A DNA stretch of 56,892 nt, from contig CAZXWC010000003.1 of assembly GCA_964644525.1 (NCBI GenBank), positions 1-56,892 on the forward strand, given 5' to 3'. The stretch comes from BM714 sp964644525 (GTDB lineage: Bacteria > Bacillota > Clostridia > Peptostreptococcales > BM714). This document shows positions 8,839-16,992 of this stretch, one piece after another; position 1 is the first letter of the stretch, and each line of letters opens with the position of its first letter. The notes under the pieces were generated by a model. That model saw only the letters and a list, made by a program, of their open reading frames with translations, was not told the origin of the DNA and did not search any database. Position numbers and translations under genes: made by a program.

Positions 8839-10287
8839 ATGAAAGACAAGAAACTCGAGTTTTACGGCGGCGAATGGATGTCCTTTATTCCATTTATTGT
8901 TTTCCTTGTACTCATCGTAATGACTACATTTGTTGCAGGTTCTATTTCCAACGGAGCTCTTTGGATTCCGGCCTTCATGGCCATGATTGTTGCATTTTTC
9001 TTTGCAAAGGACAAAAAAATCTTCAGCGAAACAATAATAAGCGGAATGGCAAGCAGAGAGGCTATAATTCCTGTGGTTTGTTGGATCTTTGCAGGAGTAT
9101 TCTCAAGAATACTTAGAGAATCGGGCCTTGCAGGAGGAATAGCCGGAATGGCTGCCAACATCGGTATAAGCGGGACCTTGTTTGTGGTGGTTTCATTTAT
9201 TGCATCTGCTGTATTTGCAACTGCATCAGGAACTGGATTTGGGACAATTGCAGCTGGAATGGGAGTTCTTTATCCTGCAGGAGTTGCGCTTGGGGCTCAC
9301 CCGGCACTGTTAGCAGGTTCAATTATATCCGGAGGAGCATTTGGAGACAATATGGCTCCTGTTTCGGATACTACAATTTGCTCGGCGACATCGCAGGGAG
9401 TTGATGTGCCCGGCGTTGTCAAGTCAAGGCTGAAATACGCATTAACTGCGGGGGCAATAACCATCGTGGGAATAATTATATTTGGAATGACTTCGAGTGG
9501 CACAGGCAACCCTGTGGGCCCAATAGAATATGAATCGATAGCCCTTTGGATGCTTGTTCCTGTAGCGCTTACGATTTATGTTGCAGTCAAGTCTGGTGAT
9601 ATAATAGTCGCCACTACTATCGGAAGTGTTATGGCAGGATTTACTGCTGTGCTTACAGGCATAATGGATTTCATACAAATAGATCCGGGTTCGGAAGTTA
9701 CAAAGAAAGCTTTGTTCAGGGTAGTAGGGGAAGGCCTTGACAGAACCGTTGATGGTGTAATTTATACCGGAATAAACAGCATGATCCAGGTTGTGCTATT
9801 AGCGATTCTTCTTTTTGGCTCTATTGCGATCATGAGAGCTGGTCATGGGGATGTAAAACTTTTGAAATCACTTGGAAAGGTTGCCAAGACTGCAAAAAGT
9901 GCTGAAATGTCAATAGCGGGAATGATTGTTACTCTTTCTGCACTTATGGGTCTGAATGCACCTGCCATATTGGCTATTGGATCTTCATTTGCCAAACCTC
10001 TTTCAAGAAAGCATGGAATCAGCCCATATAGGACAGCAAACTTGCTGGATGCAATTTCCTGTACATTGGTCTATTCCTTGCCATGGACACCTGCCATCAT
10101 ATACACCATAAGCTTTACAAGGGACAGCGCTTATCCTTTGACTGCTACACAGGTGACACCGTTTGTGTTCTATGCGGGAGCTATGCTTGTTGTAATGATT
10201 GCCAGCATATTCCTTGGTATAGGCAGGGATGACAACATGAATGGAAGAACCATAGCTGACTTTGAAAAAGAAGAAAAGGCAATGTAG
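8839..10287 (+). CDS. NhaC-family Na+/H+ antiporter-type transporter (482 aa)
   Basis: Polytopic membrane protein with roughly 11-12 hydrophobic helices. The central segments FATASGTGFGTIAAGMGVLYP and ISGGAFGDNMAPVSDTTICSA match the NhaC family, where the GDNxxPxSDTT motif is part of the ion path. Family members exchange Na+ for H+, but several are amino acid or carboxylate antiporters. Here its own sigma-54 promoter and position behind ortAB suggest import of the fermented amino acid or export of a product such as alanine; that is inference. A near-perfect AGGAGG lies upstream of the ATG, and a strong terminator follows. Confidence 0.85.
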   Translation: MKDKKLEFYGGEWMSFIPFIVFLVLIVMTTFVAGSISNGALWIPAFMAMIVAFFFAKDKKIFSETIISGMASREAIIPVVCWIFAGVFSRILRESGLAGGIAGMAANIGISGTLFVVVSFIASAVFATASGTGFGTIAAGMGVLYPAGVALGAHPALLAGSIISGGAFGDNMAPVSDTTICSATSQGVDVPGVVKSRLKYALTAGAITIVGIIIFGMTSSGTGNPVGPIEYESIALWMLVPVALTIYVAVKSGDIIVATTIGSVMAGFTAVLTGIMDFIQIDPGSEVTKKALFRVVGEGLDRTVDGVIYTGINSMIQVVLLAILLFGSIAIMRAGHGDVKLLKSLGKVAKTAKSAEMSIAGMIVTLSALMGLNAPAILAIGSSFAKPLSRKHGISPYRTANLLDAISCTLVYSLPWTPAIIYTISFTRDSAYPLTATQVTPFVFYAGAMLVVMIASIFLGIGRDDNMNGRTIADFEKEEKAM

Positions 10288-10314
10288 ATTTTTAAAAGTA
10301 GTATTATATTCTTA

Positions 10315-10364
10315 AAAAGCACAGAATCCATTATTAGACAATAAATGGATTCTGTGCTTTTTTT
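10315..10364 (+). terminator. Terminator of the NhaC-type gene
   Basis: A long stem with arms containing AGCACAGAATCCAT and ATGGATTCTGTGCT ends in a run of eight T. Confidence 0.93.
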
Positions 10365-10385
10365 TAAAAAACATATGTCAAAAAA

Positions 10386-10414
10386 TTTAGAAAATAAAGA
10401 AAAAATGATATAAT
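10386..10414 (+). promoter_or_regulatory. Possible sigma-A promoter of kor operon
   Basis: TTTAGA and TATAAT are separated by 17 bp, about 40 bp upstream of the ferredoxin-type subunit gene. The -35 box is weak. Confidence 0.45.
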
Positions 10415-10451
10415 TCTATATAATACAACTTTCAAGCTGAGGAGGGATTAC

Positions 10452-10655
10452 ATGGACAGCGTGAAAATCATTTCTGGAAATTGCAAAGGTTGTGGATACT
10501 GTGTGGTGGTTTGTCCTAAAAAAGTTCTGGAAATAGGGGAATCTTCTAATAAAATGGGTTACAGGTATGCCACCGTAGCCAGGCCGGATGACTGCATAGC
10601 GTGCAAACTTTGCGCGGTTATGTGTCCGGATTCTGCCATAGAAATATTCGAATAG
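10452..10655 (+). CDS. korD: 2-oxoacid:ferredoxin oxidoreductase, ferredoxin-type delta subunit (67 aa)
   Basis: Small electron-transfer subunit with two CxxCxxCxxxCP motifs (CKGCGYCVVVCP and CIACKLCAVMCP), each binding part of two 4Fe-4S clusters. It passes electrons from the thiamine-diphosphate centre of the enzyme to ferredoxin. It is the first gene of a D-A-B-C operon typical of four-subunit 2-oxoglutarate or branched-chain 2-oxoacid oxidoreductases in anaerobes. A GAGGAGGG ribosome binding site precedes the ATG; the next gene follows 11 bp after the stop. Confidence 0.9.
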   Translation: MDSVKIISGNCKGCGYCVVVCPKKVLEIGESSNKMGYRYATVARPDDCIACKLCAVMCPDSAIEIFE

Positions 10656-10666
10656 GAGGTAAGCAG

Positions 10667-11740
10667 ATGAAAAAACATTTTATGAAAGGCTGCGAGGCGA
10701 TTGCGGAAGCGGCTCTAAGAGCCGGATGCACATTTTTTGCGGGCTATCCCATAACGCCTCAAAACGAGATTCCCGAGTACATGTCAAAAGAGCTGCCTCG
10801 ATATGGCGGAGTTTTTGTTCAAGGGGAAAGTGAAGTGGCTTCTGTCAATATGGTTCTTGGTGCGGCGGCTACAGGAGCGAGGGCTATGACATCTTCGTCG
10901 GGACCGGGAATAAGTTTGAAATCTGAAGGGATATCATACATAGCCGGATCAAGGTTGCCGGCTGTTATTGTCAGTGTTATGAGGGGTGGCCCAGGATTGG
11001 GTTCCATAATGCCGGCCCAGCAGGACTATCTGCAGGCTACCAAAGCTTCGGGTCATGGCGGATTCAGAATGATGGTTTTTGCGCCGTCCACCATACAGGA
11101 AGCTGTAGACTATACCCACAAGGCCTTCGACTATGCAGACAGGGACAGAAATCCTGTAATGATACTTGTAGACGGATGTTTGGGGGCCATGATGGAACCG
11201 GTTATTTTGCCCGAATACCACGACAACTGCAACAAGCAGGAGGACTGGGTTCTCGACGGATGCCGTCAAAGGGAGCCGAGGACTGTTTTGTCAGTATCCC
11301 TTACGGGGGAGCCCCAGGAGCAATTCAATATTGAGATGGCAAAACTTTATGAGTCATGGGCAGGGAAAGACACAGAAGTGGAGCTTTACGAAATGGATGA
11401 CGCGGAAATCGTTTTGGCCGCATACGGCACGAGCGCCAGAATAGCCAAAACTGCAATAGACACGCTCAGGGATGAAGGAGTAAAGGTTGGGCTGGTCAGG
11501 CCAATCACCTTGTATCCCTTCCCTTACGAGGTTTTTGAAAATCTTGACTACAAAAGGGTCAAGCATGTGCTTGATGTGGAAATGTCCATACCGGCGCAGA
11601 TGGTTGACGATGTAAGGCTGGGAGTTTTAAGGCGGGCTGAAATATCAACTTTTGGAAGGTCCGGAGGTGTCATCATAGGAGTGGATGAAATCGTTTGTGA
11701 AGTAAGAAGAATTGCTGAAGGGGGGGCTTTTAATGGATAA
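10667..11740 (+). CDS. korA: 2-oxoacid:ferredoxin oxidoreductase, alpha subunit (357 aa)
   Basis: Subunit with the pyrimidine-binding part of the ThDP site and the transketolase C-terminal-like domain. The N-terminus shows KGCEAIAEAALRAGCTFFAGYPITPQNEI and the conserved GESEVASVNMVLGAAATGARAMTSSSGPGISL. The reaction is oxidative decarboxylation of a 2-oxoacid to an acyl-CoA with reduction of ferredoxin. Sequence resembles VorB/KorA proteins of Clostridia; substrate (branched-chain 2-oxoacid or 2-oxoglutarate) cannot be decided by eye. The start is the ATG after TAGGAGGT; its 3' end overlaps the beta gene by 8 bp. Confidence 0.92.
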   Translation: MKKHFMKGCEAIAEAALRAGCTFFAGYPITPQNEIPEYMSKELPRYGGVFVQGESEVASVNMVLGAAATGARAMTSSSGPGISLKSEGISYIAGSRLPAVIVSVMRGGPGLGSIMPAQQDYLQATKASGHGGFRMMVFAPSTIQEAVDYTHKAFDYADRDRNPVMILVDGCLGAMMEPVILPEYHDNCNKQEDWVLDGCRQREPRTVLSVSLTGEPQEQFNIEMAKLYESWAGKDTEVELYEMDDAEIVLAAYGTSARIAKTAIDTLRDEGVKVGLVRPITLYPFPYEVFENLDYKRVKHVLDVEMSIPAQMVDDVRLGVLRRAEISTFGRSGGVIIGVDEIVCEVRRIAEGGAFNG

Positions 11741-12470
11741 AATCTATGGAAGGCCGGAGTCTATAAAGAACAGGGTAAGCACGTACTGCCCGGGCTGTCT
11801 ACATGGAGTTGCAAACAAAATAGTGGCTGAGGTTCTGGATGAGTTGGAACTCAGAGAAAAAACGATATGCGTTTTGCCTGTCGGGTGCGGGACACTAGGA
11901 CTCTTTTATTGGAATGTAGACATGATAAGCTCCGCCCATGGAAGGGCTCCTGCGGTTGCAACGGGCATAAAGAGATGCACGCCCGATAAATTCGTGTTTT
12001 GCTATCAGGGAGACGGGGACCTTGCCGCAATAGGCCTTTCGGAAATAATGCATGCCGCCAACCGTGGAGAGAACATATCCATTATTTTTGTAAACAACAG
12101 CATTTACGGAATGACCGGGGGACAGATGGCTCCCACGACTCTCGAGGACCAGTATTCTACAACCACGCAGAAGGGCAGAAACCCCATTACCGAAGGCTAT
12201 CCTATGAAGATGTGCGAAATAATATCCGGCCTTGAGGCGCCCAAATATGTTGCCAGGTTTTCCATGGATTGCCCAAAGAACATAATAAAGGCAAAGGCGG
12301 GCATCAAGAAAGCCTTTGAGCTGCAGATAGAGAAGAAAGGGTTTTCCTTTGTCGAGCTCATGTCCAACTGCCCGACCAACTGGGGTGTGACCCCGCTTGA
12401 GAGTCTTGAATGGATGCGCCAAAACACACTCAAGGTCTTTCCTCTCGGAGTTTACAAGGAGGTGGAGTGA
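11733..12470 (+). CDS. korB: 2-oxoacid:ferredoxin oxidoreductase, beta subunit (245 aa)
   Basis: Carries the diphosphate-binding half of the ThDP site. The motif runs GDGDLAAIGLSEIMHAA, then FVNNSIYGMTGGQMAPTT, the GDG-to-NN metal/ThDP signature. CPGCLHG near the N-terminus and the CGTLG segment supply cysteines, probably for an iron-sulfur cluster. The ATG at 11733 overlaps korA and gives the expected N-terminus; in-frame TTG codons further up are less likely. It works as a complex with the alpha, gamma and delta subunits. Confidence 0.93.
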   Translation: MDKIYGRPESIKNRVSTYCPGCLHGVANKIVAEVLDELELREKTICVLPVGCGTLGLFYWNVDMISSAHGRAPAVATGIKRCTPDKFVFCYQGDGDLAAIGLSEIMHAANRGENISIIFVNNSIYGMTGGQMAPTTLEDQYSTTTQKGRNPITEGYPMKMCEIISGLEAPKYVARFSMDCPKNIIKAKAGIKKAFELQIEKKGFSFVELMSNCPTNWGVTPLESLEWMRQNTLKVFPLGVYKEVE

Positions 12471-12471
12471 T

Positions 12472-12999
12472 ATGAAAAGCAGTCTCATCATAGGTGGTTT
12501 TGGCGGTCAGGGAATAATGCTGATGGGAAAACTCCTGGGCTATACGGCTTGCGAAGAAAGGCTTGAAGCTACATTTCTGCCTTCATATGGACCGGAACAG
12601 CGTGGGGGAACTGCAAATTGCCGGGTGGTTCTTTCGGATAAAAGGATAGGCTCACCCATAGAACCCAAAGTAGATGTTCTGATAGCAATGAACGAACCGT
12701 CGCTTGAAAGATTTGAGGAAGCGGTAAAAAACGACGGTGTGATTTTTGTCAACAGCAGCATAACTTCAAGAGAAACGTCATTCGGTGCGAAGGCTTTTTA
12801 TGTTCCTGCCGATGATATAGCATATAAAATTGGTTCCAAGAAGGTAGCCAACATAGTAATGCTAGGTGCATATATGGCAAAGGCTGGAATTTTGAGCGAA
12901 AGAGCTCTTGAGGCTGTGCTGAATGAAAAATTGGCCAAAAGGCCTGAACTGCTTGAAATGAACCGTTTGGCTTTATTAAGAGGGGCGGAAGTTGTTTGA
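12472..12999 (+). CDS. korC: 2-oxoacid:ferredoxin oxidoreductase, gamma subunit (175 aa)
   Basis: Gamma (catalytic-domain) subunit with the typical IIGGFGGQGIMLMGKLLGYTA start and SYGPEQRGGTANCRVV segment of the POR gamma family. It starts one base after the korB stop, with AAGGAGGTGGAG upstream. It completes a D-A-B-C operon; a strong terminator follows. In an amino acid fermenter this enzyme would oxidise the 2-oxoacids left by transamination and supply reduced ferredoxin and an acyl-CoA for ATP synthesis. Confidence 0.92.
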   Translation: MKSSLIIGGFGGQGIMLMGKLLGYTACEERLEATFLPSYGPEQRGGTANCRVVLSDKRIGSPIEPKVDVLIAMNEPSLERFEEAVKNDGVIFVNSSITSRETSFGAKAFYVPADDIAYKIGSKKVANIVMLGAYMAKAGILSERALEAVLNEKLAKRPELLEMNRLALLRGAEVV

Positions 13000-13010
13000 C
13001 CTATACGGAA

Positions 13011-13036
13011 AAATCCCCCGTTTGACCGGGGGATTT
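13011..13036 (+). terminator. Terminator of kor operon
   Basis: AAATCCCCCG and CGGGGGATTT form a 10-bp perfect stem with a 6-nt loop, followed by GTTTGTTT. Confidence 0.9.
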
Positions 13037-13049
13037 GTTTGTTTATGAT
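13022..13049 (+). promoter_or_regulatory. Possible promoter of the LytS/LytR-type operon
   Basis: TTGACC and TATGAT are separated by 16 bp; the -35 box sits within the kor terminator hairpin. The kinase gene starts about 70 bp downstream. Confidence 0.5.
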
Positions 13050-13120
13050 ATGAAAAATGTTATTATGAGGCAAGATTAACTGCTTTGCAAATTGGATTTG
13101 ATTAAAGGAGGAAGCCAGCC

Positions 13121-14821
13121 ATGTATTTGCAAACAATAGCTCTTCATCTGTTCAGACAATTGGCTGTCTTTTTTATTTTCATATATCTTTTCAGCAGGTA
13201 CAAGGTTTTCAGAAAGATAATGACGAATGAGACGCCCCGTATTTCAGAGCGGATTTTTCTGATTGTTTTTTTTAGCGGCATATCCATTCTGGGAACGTAC
13301 ACTGGCGTTCCGGTAAAGAATGCCATAGCCAATACAAGGGCTGTAGGGATAATAGTATCCGGGTTGGTTGCGGGTCCGGTAGTTGGGACGATTGTTGGGA
13401 TGATAGTAGGAATACACAGGTATTTTATCGGGGGATTGACAATAATGGCCGCTTTGATATCCGCCGTCGGCCAAGGAATGCTTTCAGGATATCTTAGCAA
13501 GTGGATAAGCAAGCGTAGCCACTACTGGTTTGCGGGTTTCATGATAGGAGGAACGCTGGAAATTTTGCATATGCTGGTTGTAATTGCAATCACCCGCCCC
13601 ATAGAACCGGCTTTGGAACTAGTCCAGGTCATAGGGCCTCCTATGATTGTTGTAAATGCTTTTGGAGTAATGGCATTTTTGGCCATTCTTGAAAATGTGT
13701 ATAATGAACAGGAACGCATACAGGCAAACGCTGCGGAAAAGGCATTACAGATTGCCAACTTGACTTTGCCGGTGTTGAGAAAAGGGCTCAATTACAGTAC
13801 CGCGGAAGAGTTGGTAAGAATAATTTTTGACAGGGTAGAGGGGTTTGAGGCTATCTGCGTTGTTTCCAGAAAAAAAATCCTCGCTTCCATATTGGCTTCA
13901 GACAAAGGAATATTTCCTGAAAAGGGCCAAGAGCTTACTTCCGACAGTGTTCTGCGGGTTATAGAAACGGGCGAGGCTGGAATTGTTCCAAGGAGTTTTG
14001 AAGCTTCAAGCAGCAAAAAAATTACGGATTATACAAAAGTCATCGTTCCGCTAAAAGAGGAGACGGTAGTAGTCGGAGCCCTAATAATGTACAAGCCCGG
14101 ATTCGGAGGGGTTACCGTATTTGAATTGGAGCTTGCAAGGGGGCTTGCGCGTCTTATATCAACCCAATTGGAAATAAGTAAAATGCACCACAATGCTCAA
14201 CTTGTTTCCCAGGCAGAAGTCAAGGCCCTGCAGGCGCAGATAAATCCGCACTTTCTTTTCAATGCAATAAATACGATAGTTTACTACTGTATGACGGATG
14301 CCGAAAAAGCAAAGGATTTGATGATTTTTCTTGGAGAGTTCTATAGAAGCAATTTGACGGATTTCAAGCACAGGGTGGATATTGAAACGGAAATCCGCCA
14401 TGTGAATGCCTATGTCAGAATCGAAATGGCTCGTTTCGGAGAAAGGCTCAAGGTGAATTACCATATCAAGGAAGGAAAGGATTGCCTAATACCGCCTTTG
14501 ATTCTTCAGCCTCTTGTTGAAAATGCAATAAAGCACGGCGTTTTGCCTAAAAAAGAAGGCGGAAAAATAGACATATCGAGCCGAATTGAAGCCGGGCGGC
14601 TGATACTTGTTGTGGAGGATGACGGAGTCGGTACGGACATGGAAAAAATAAGAGGGATACTGAAGTATGATCCGCACCGAAAAAGCATAGGCCTATACAA
14701 TGTTTTCAGCAGAATGAAGAACATCTACAATGAAAATGTCATGCGGGTTGAAAGCGAGCCGGGAAAGGGAACTAAAGTCACAATATCAATACCGATTGAA
14801 GAAGGAGCTGTTCAAGAGTGA
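13121..14821 (+). CDS. LytS-type sensor histidine kinase (566 aa)
   Basis: N-terminal 5TM LytS/YhcK-like membrane domain (about residues 5-195, with NTRAVGIIVSGLVAGPVVGTIVG), a GAF-like middle domain (about 215-355), then a His_kinase domain with the QINPHFLFNAINTI phospho-acceptor segment (His377) and an HATPase with PLVENAIKHG and GVGTDMEKI. Family members (LytS, BtsS) sense extracellular small carboxylates such as pyruvate or membrane state. Here it overlaps a LytTR regulator by 4 bp and sits upstream of madLM, so it probably senses the carboxylate that MadLM carries. The ATG at 13121 follows AAAGGAGG. Confidence 0.92.
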   Translation: MYLQTIALHLFRQLAVFFIFIYLFSRYKVFRKIMTNETPRISERIFLIVFFSGISILGTYTGVPVKNAIANTRAVGIIVSGLVAGPVVGTIVGMIVGIHRYFIGGLTIMAALISAVGQGMLSGYLSKWISKRSHYWFAGFMIGGTLEILHMLVVIAITRPIEPALELVQVIGPPMIVVNAFGVMAFLAILENVYNEQERIQANAAEKALQIANLTLPVLRKGLNYSTAEELVRIIFDRVEGFEAICVVSRKKILASILASDKGIFPEKGQELTSDSVLRVIETGEAGIVPRSFEASSSKKITDYTKVIVPLKEETVVVGALIMYKPGFGGVTVFELELARGLARLISTQLEISKMHHNAQLVSQAEVKALQAQINPHFLFNAINTIVYYCMTDAEKAKDLMIFLGEFYRSNLTDFKHRVDIETEIRHVNAYVRIEMARFGERLKVNYHIKEGKDCLIPPLILQPLVENAIKHGVLPKKEGGKIDISSRIEAGRLILVVEDDGVGTDMEKIRGILKYDPHRKSIGLYNVFSRMKNIYNENVMRVESEPGKGTKVTISIPIEEGAVQE

Positions 14822-15558
14822 GGATACTCATAGTTGACGATGAATTCCCTGCAAGGGAGATTCTGAAGATGTTTATAAACGAGATAACGGATATAGACGA
14901 AATACACGAGCGCGAGGACGGGCAGGAGGCGGTCGATTTTCTGAAAAAACACGAGGTTGATTTGGTCATGCTGGACATCCATATGAGCGTCAAGGATGGT
15001 TTGGCCGCCGCGGAAGAGATAAACAAGCTCAAGAATCCTCCACTTATAGTGTTTACGACCGGGTATGGAGAATATGCCCTGAAGGCATTCGAGAAAAAGG
15101 CTGTCGACTATATAATGAAGCCTTACTCGAAAGACCGTCTTAAGCAGACCTTCGAACGAATAGCGGAATTGGGAGTGGGGGCATGCTCGCGAGGGGATAT
15201 GGACAATTGGTATATGAAAATGGGAAAGATTCCTGTTTGGTCAAAAGACCGCCTGCTGGTGATAAGCGTGCATGACATACTCTTTGTCACTCCGCACAGC
15301 AAGGGCAAGGTGACGCTGTTTACACGGGATGGAGAGTTTGTCTACAAGGCGAATCTTGGAAGCCTCGAAAAATGTTTCGAGTCTGAATCTTTTCTCAGGG
15401 TCCACAAGAGCTATGTGGTGAATCTGGAGGAGATAGAGGAAATTATGCCGTGGTTCAACAGCACCTATATGCTTTCAATGAAAAACTACGGCGGGGACAA
15501 TATTCCTGTGAGCAGGCACTACATCAGGGAATTTAAAAAGGCAACCGGAATAGAATAG
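14818..15558 (+). CDS. LytR/AlgR-type response regulator with LytTR DNA-binding domain (246 aa)
   Basis: Receiver domain with the DDE acidic pocket and phospho-acceptor Asp53 (VMLDIHMS), the TTGYGEYALKAF segment and the conserved KPY lysine, followed from about residue 140 by a LytTR domain (WSKDRLLVISVHDILFVTPHSKGKVTLFT, then FLRVHKSYVVNL and IPVSRHYIREFK). The start is GTG, overlapping the kinase stop as GTGA, with GAAGGAG upstream. LytTR regulators bind direct repeats upstream of transporter genes; madL immediately downstream, separated by a terminator and a 190-bp spacer with a large inverted repeat, is the likely target. Confidence 0.93.
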   Translation: MRILIVDDEFPAREILKMFINEITDIDEIHEREDGQEAVDFLKKHEVDLVMLDIHMSVKDGLAAAEEINKLKNPPLIVFTTGYGEYALKAFEKKAVDYIMKPYSKDRLKQTFERIAELGVGACSRGDMDNWYMKMGKIPVWSKDRLLVISVHDILFVTPHSKGKVTLFTRDGEFVYKANLGSLEKCFESESFLRVHKSYVVNLEEIEEIMPWFNSTYMLSMKNYGGDNIPVSRHYIREFKKATGIE

Positions 15559-15580
15559 AAGCCCTGCAACTTGGGGAATG

Positions 15581-15609
15581 AAAATGGACTCTTGGGTCCA
15601 TTTTTTTTT
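15581..15609 (+). terminator. Terminator of the two-component operon
   Basis: AAAATGGAC and GTCCATTTT form a stem with a small loop and a run of nine T. Confidence 0.92.
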
Positions 15610-15627
15610 ATGTTGAAGAAACCGGGC

Positions 15628-15696
15628 ATTGGCCACTAGAAAGTCGTGTTATTTTTATGACAGGCAAGCTTCATCGCCGTCGGAGAAGTGGCCAAT
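15628..15696. repeat. Perfect 10-bp inverted repeat upstream of madL
   Basis: ATTGGCCACT at 15628-15637 and AGTGGCCAAT at 15687-15696 are exact complements separated by 49 bp. The element lies about 58 bp before the madL start and after the previous terminator. It may be a pair of regulator half-sites or the base stem of a leader RNA; neither is established. Confidence 0.6.
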
Positions 15697-15753
15697 CTTT
15701 GGCGGCAGGAATTTATCTATTCATTTGAAACATAATTTATGGGAGGTGCTGTA

Positions 15754-16146
15754 GTGGTAATTTTTGGTGGAATGATATTGTCGATTTGCATGTTTTTAGG
15801 TTTGTTTGTAGGTGATTTGCTTGGAAAAGCCATTGGAGTCAAGGGCAATGTCGGCGGTATCGGATTTGCGATGTTGCTGTTGGTTGTAGTGGTAGAATAT
15901 TTGCTTAAGAACGACATGATTTCTCAGAAGGCGCAGGACGGAATATACTACTGGCGGTATATGTACATACCACTCGTTGTAGCGATGGCATGCAGGCAAA
16001 ATGTTGTTGCAGCACTCAAGGGCGGACCTGTAGCAATAATATCCGGCGTTCTTGTTGTTATAGTACTCTTCTTGCTTGTTCCTTTGGTAACCAGACTTAT
16101 ACCGAAAAGCAAAATGGAATCTATAGATGAAGAGGAGGCGATCTAA
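15754..16146 (+). CDS. madL: Malonate transporter, MadL subunit (130 aa)
   Basis: Small membrane protein of the MadL family with four hydrophobic segments: LSICMFLGLFVGDLLG, GIGFAMLLLVVVVEYLL, WRYMYIPLVVAMACRQNVVAAL and the last anchor. MadL and MadM together form a sodium-linked malonate uptake system. The start is GTG at 15754: GGGAGGTG sits 6 bp before it, whereas the upstream ATG at 15739 overlaps that ribosome binding site. The stop overlaps madM by one base. No malonate decarboxylase genes are nearby, so the real substrate could be another short dicarboxylate. Confidence 0.88.
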   Translation: MVIFGGMILSICMFLGLFVGDLLGKAIGVKGNVGGIGFAMLLLVVVVEYLLKNDMISQKAQDGIYYWRYMYIPLVVAMACRQNVVAALKGGPVAIISGVLVVIVLFLLVPLVTRLIPKSKMESIDEEEAI

Positions 16147-16913
16147 TGAATTTTATTGATATTGCTGTTGGCATATTTGTTAAATACGGATTGGTTATGT
16201 CCTTCATAACAATCGGAGCCATAATGGCTGTTTCAATCAAGCTTTCTGAAATGACAAACAAGCGGATTGCGGGATCGGCAATCGCCATAACAATCGGTCT
16301 GGTGCTTGCTTACTTCGGAGGTACATACGCCGGCGGATCTCACGGATTGGCGGACATTGCATTTTTCTCCGGAATTGGAGTAATGGGCGGCAAGATGCTT
16401 TTGAACTACGGGATCGTAGCAACAGCAATGGGCGTTCGTTTTGAAGAAATAAAAAAAGTCGGGTTCGCAGGCGTGCTGTCGCTCTTTGTGGGTGTATTCG
16501 CAGCTTATGGCGTTGGCGCACTTGTAGCATACGCTCTTGGATACCATGATCCTGTCGAGGTTTGCACGATAGCTTCAGGCACAACAGGATTCCTGATTGG
16601 TCCGGTAGTCGGGGAAGCCCTCGGAGGATCTTCGGCAGCGGTTACAATCGGCGTTGCATCGGGCGTGCTCAAGGCAGTTATAGTCATGATTGTCACTCCT
16701 TATGTAGCAAAAAGAATTGGACTTGACAACCCTCAAACAGCAATGGTGTTCGGAGGAATACTCGGTACTACAAGTGGAACTGTTGCCGGCTTGGCAGCGA
16801 CCGATGTCAGATTGGTGCCATACGGAGCAATGACTGCGACATTCTTCTCGGGTCTTGGAGTTCTTCTTTGCCCGTCGGTCATGTTCTTATTGACAAAAAT
16901 GATTCTGGGATAG
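16146..16913 (+). CDS. madM: Malonate transporter, MadM subunit (255 aa)
   Basis: Larger partner of MadL, with 7-8 hydrophobic helices and glycine-rich motifs such as FGGTYAGGSHGLADIAFFSG, ASGTTGFLIGPVVGEALGGSS and FGGILGTTSGTVAGLAATD. The family mediates uptake of malonate with Na+. The stop-start overlap TAATG with madL supports stoichiometric synthesis. A hairpin follows the gene before the MBL-fold gene, which may partly terminate transcription. Confidence 0.9.
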   Translation: MNFIDIAVGIFVKYGLVMSFITIGAIMAVSIKLSEMTNKRIAGSAIAITIGLVLAYFGGTYAGGSHGLADIAFFSGIGVMGGKMLLNYGIVATAMGVRFEEIKKVGFAGVLSLFVGVFAAYGVGALVAYALGYHDPVEVCTIASGTTGFLIGPVVGEALGGSSAAVTIGVASGVLKAVIVMIVTPYVAKRIGLDNPQTAMVFGGILGTTSGTVAGLAATDVRLVPYGAMTATFFSGLGVLLCPSVMFLLTKMILG

Positions 16914-16923
16914 CTGACTGCAT

Positions 16924-16956
16924 CTGCCGGAGGCTGAAGGTTCTAGCTTCCGGCAG
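16924..16956 (+). terminator. Hairpin between madM and the MBL-fold gene
   Basis: CTGCCGGAGGCT and AGCTTCCGGCAG pair over 12 bp with one G-U, followed by CTTGTTTG. The tail is weak, so partial read-through into the next two genes is plausible. Confidence 0.6.
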
Positions 16957-16992
16957 CTTGTTTGATTGATTCGGCAATACGGGAGGGATGCT

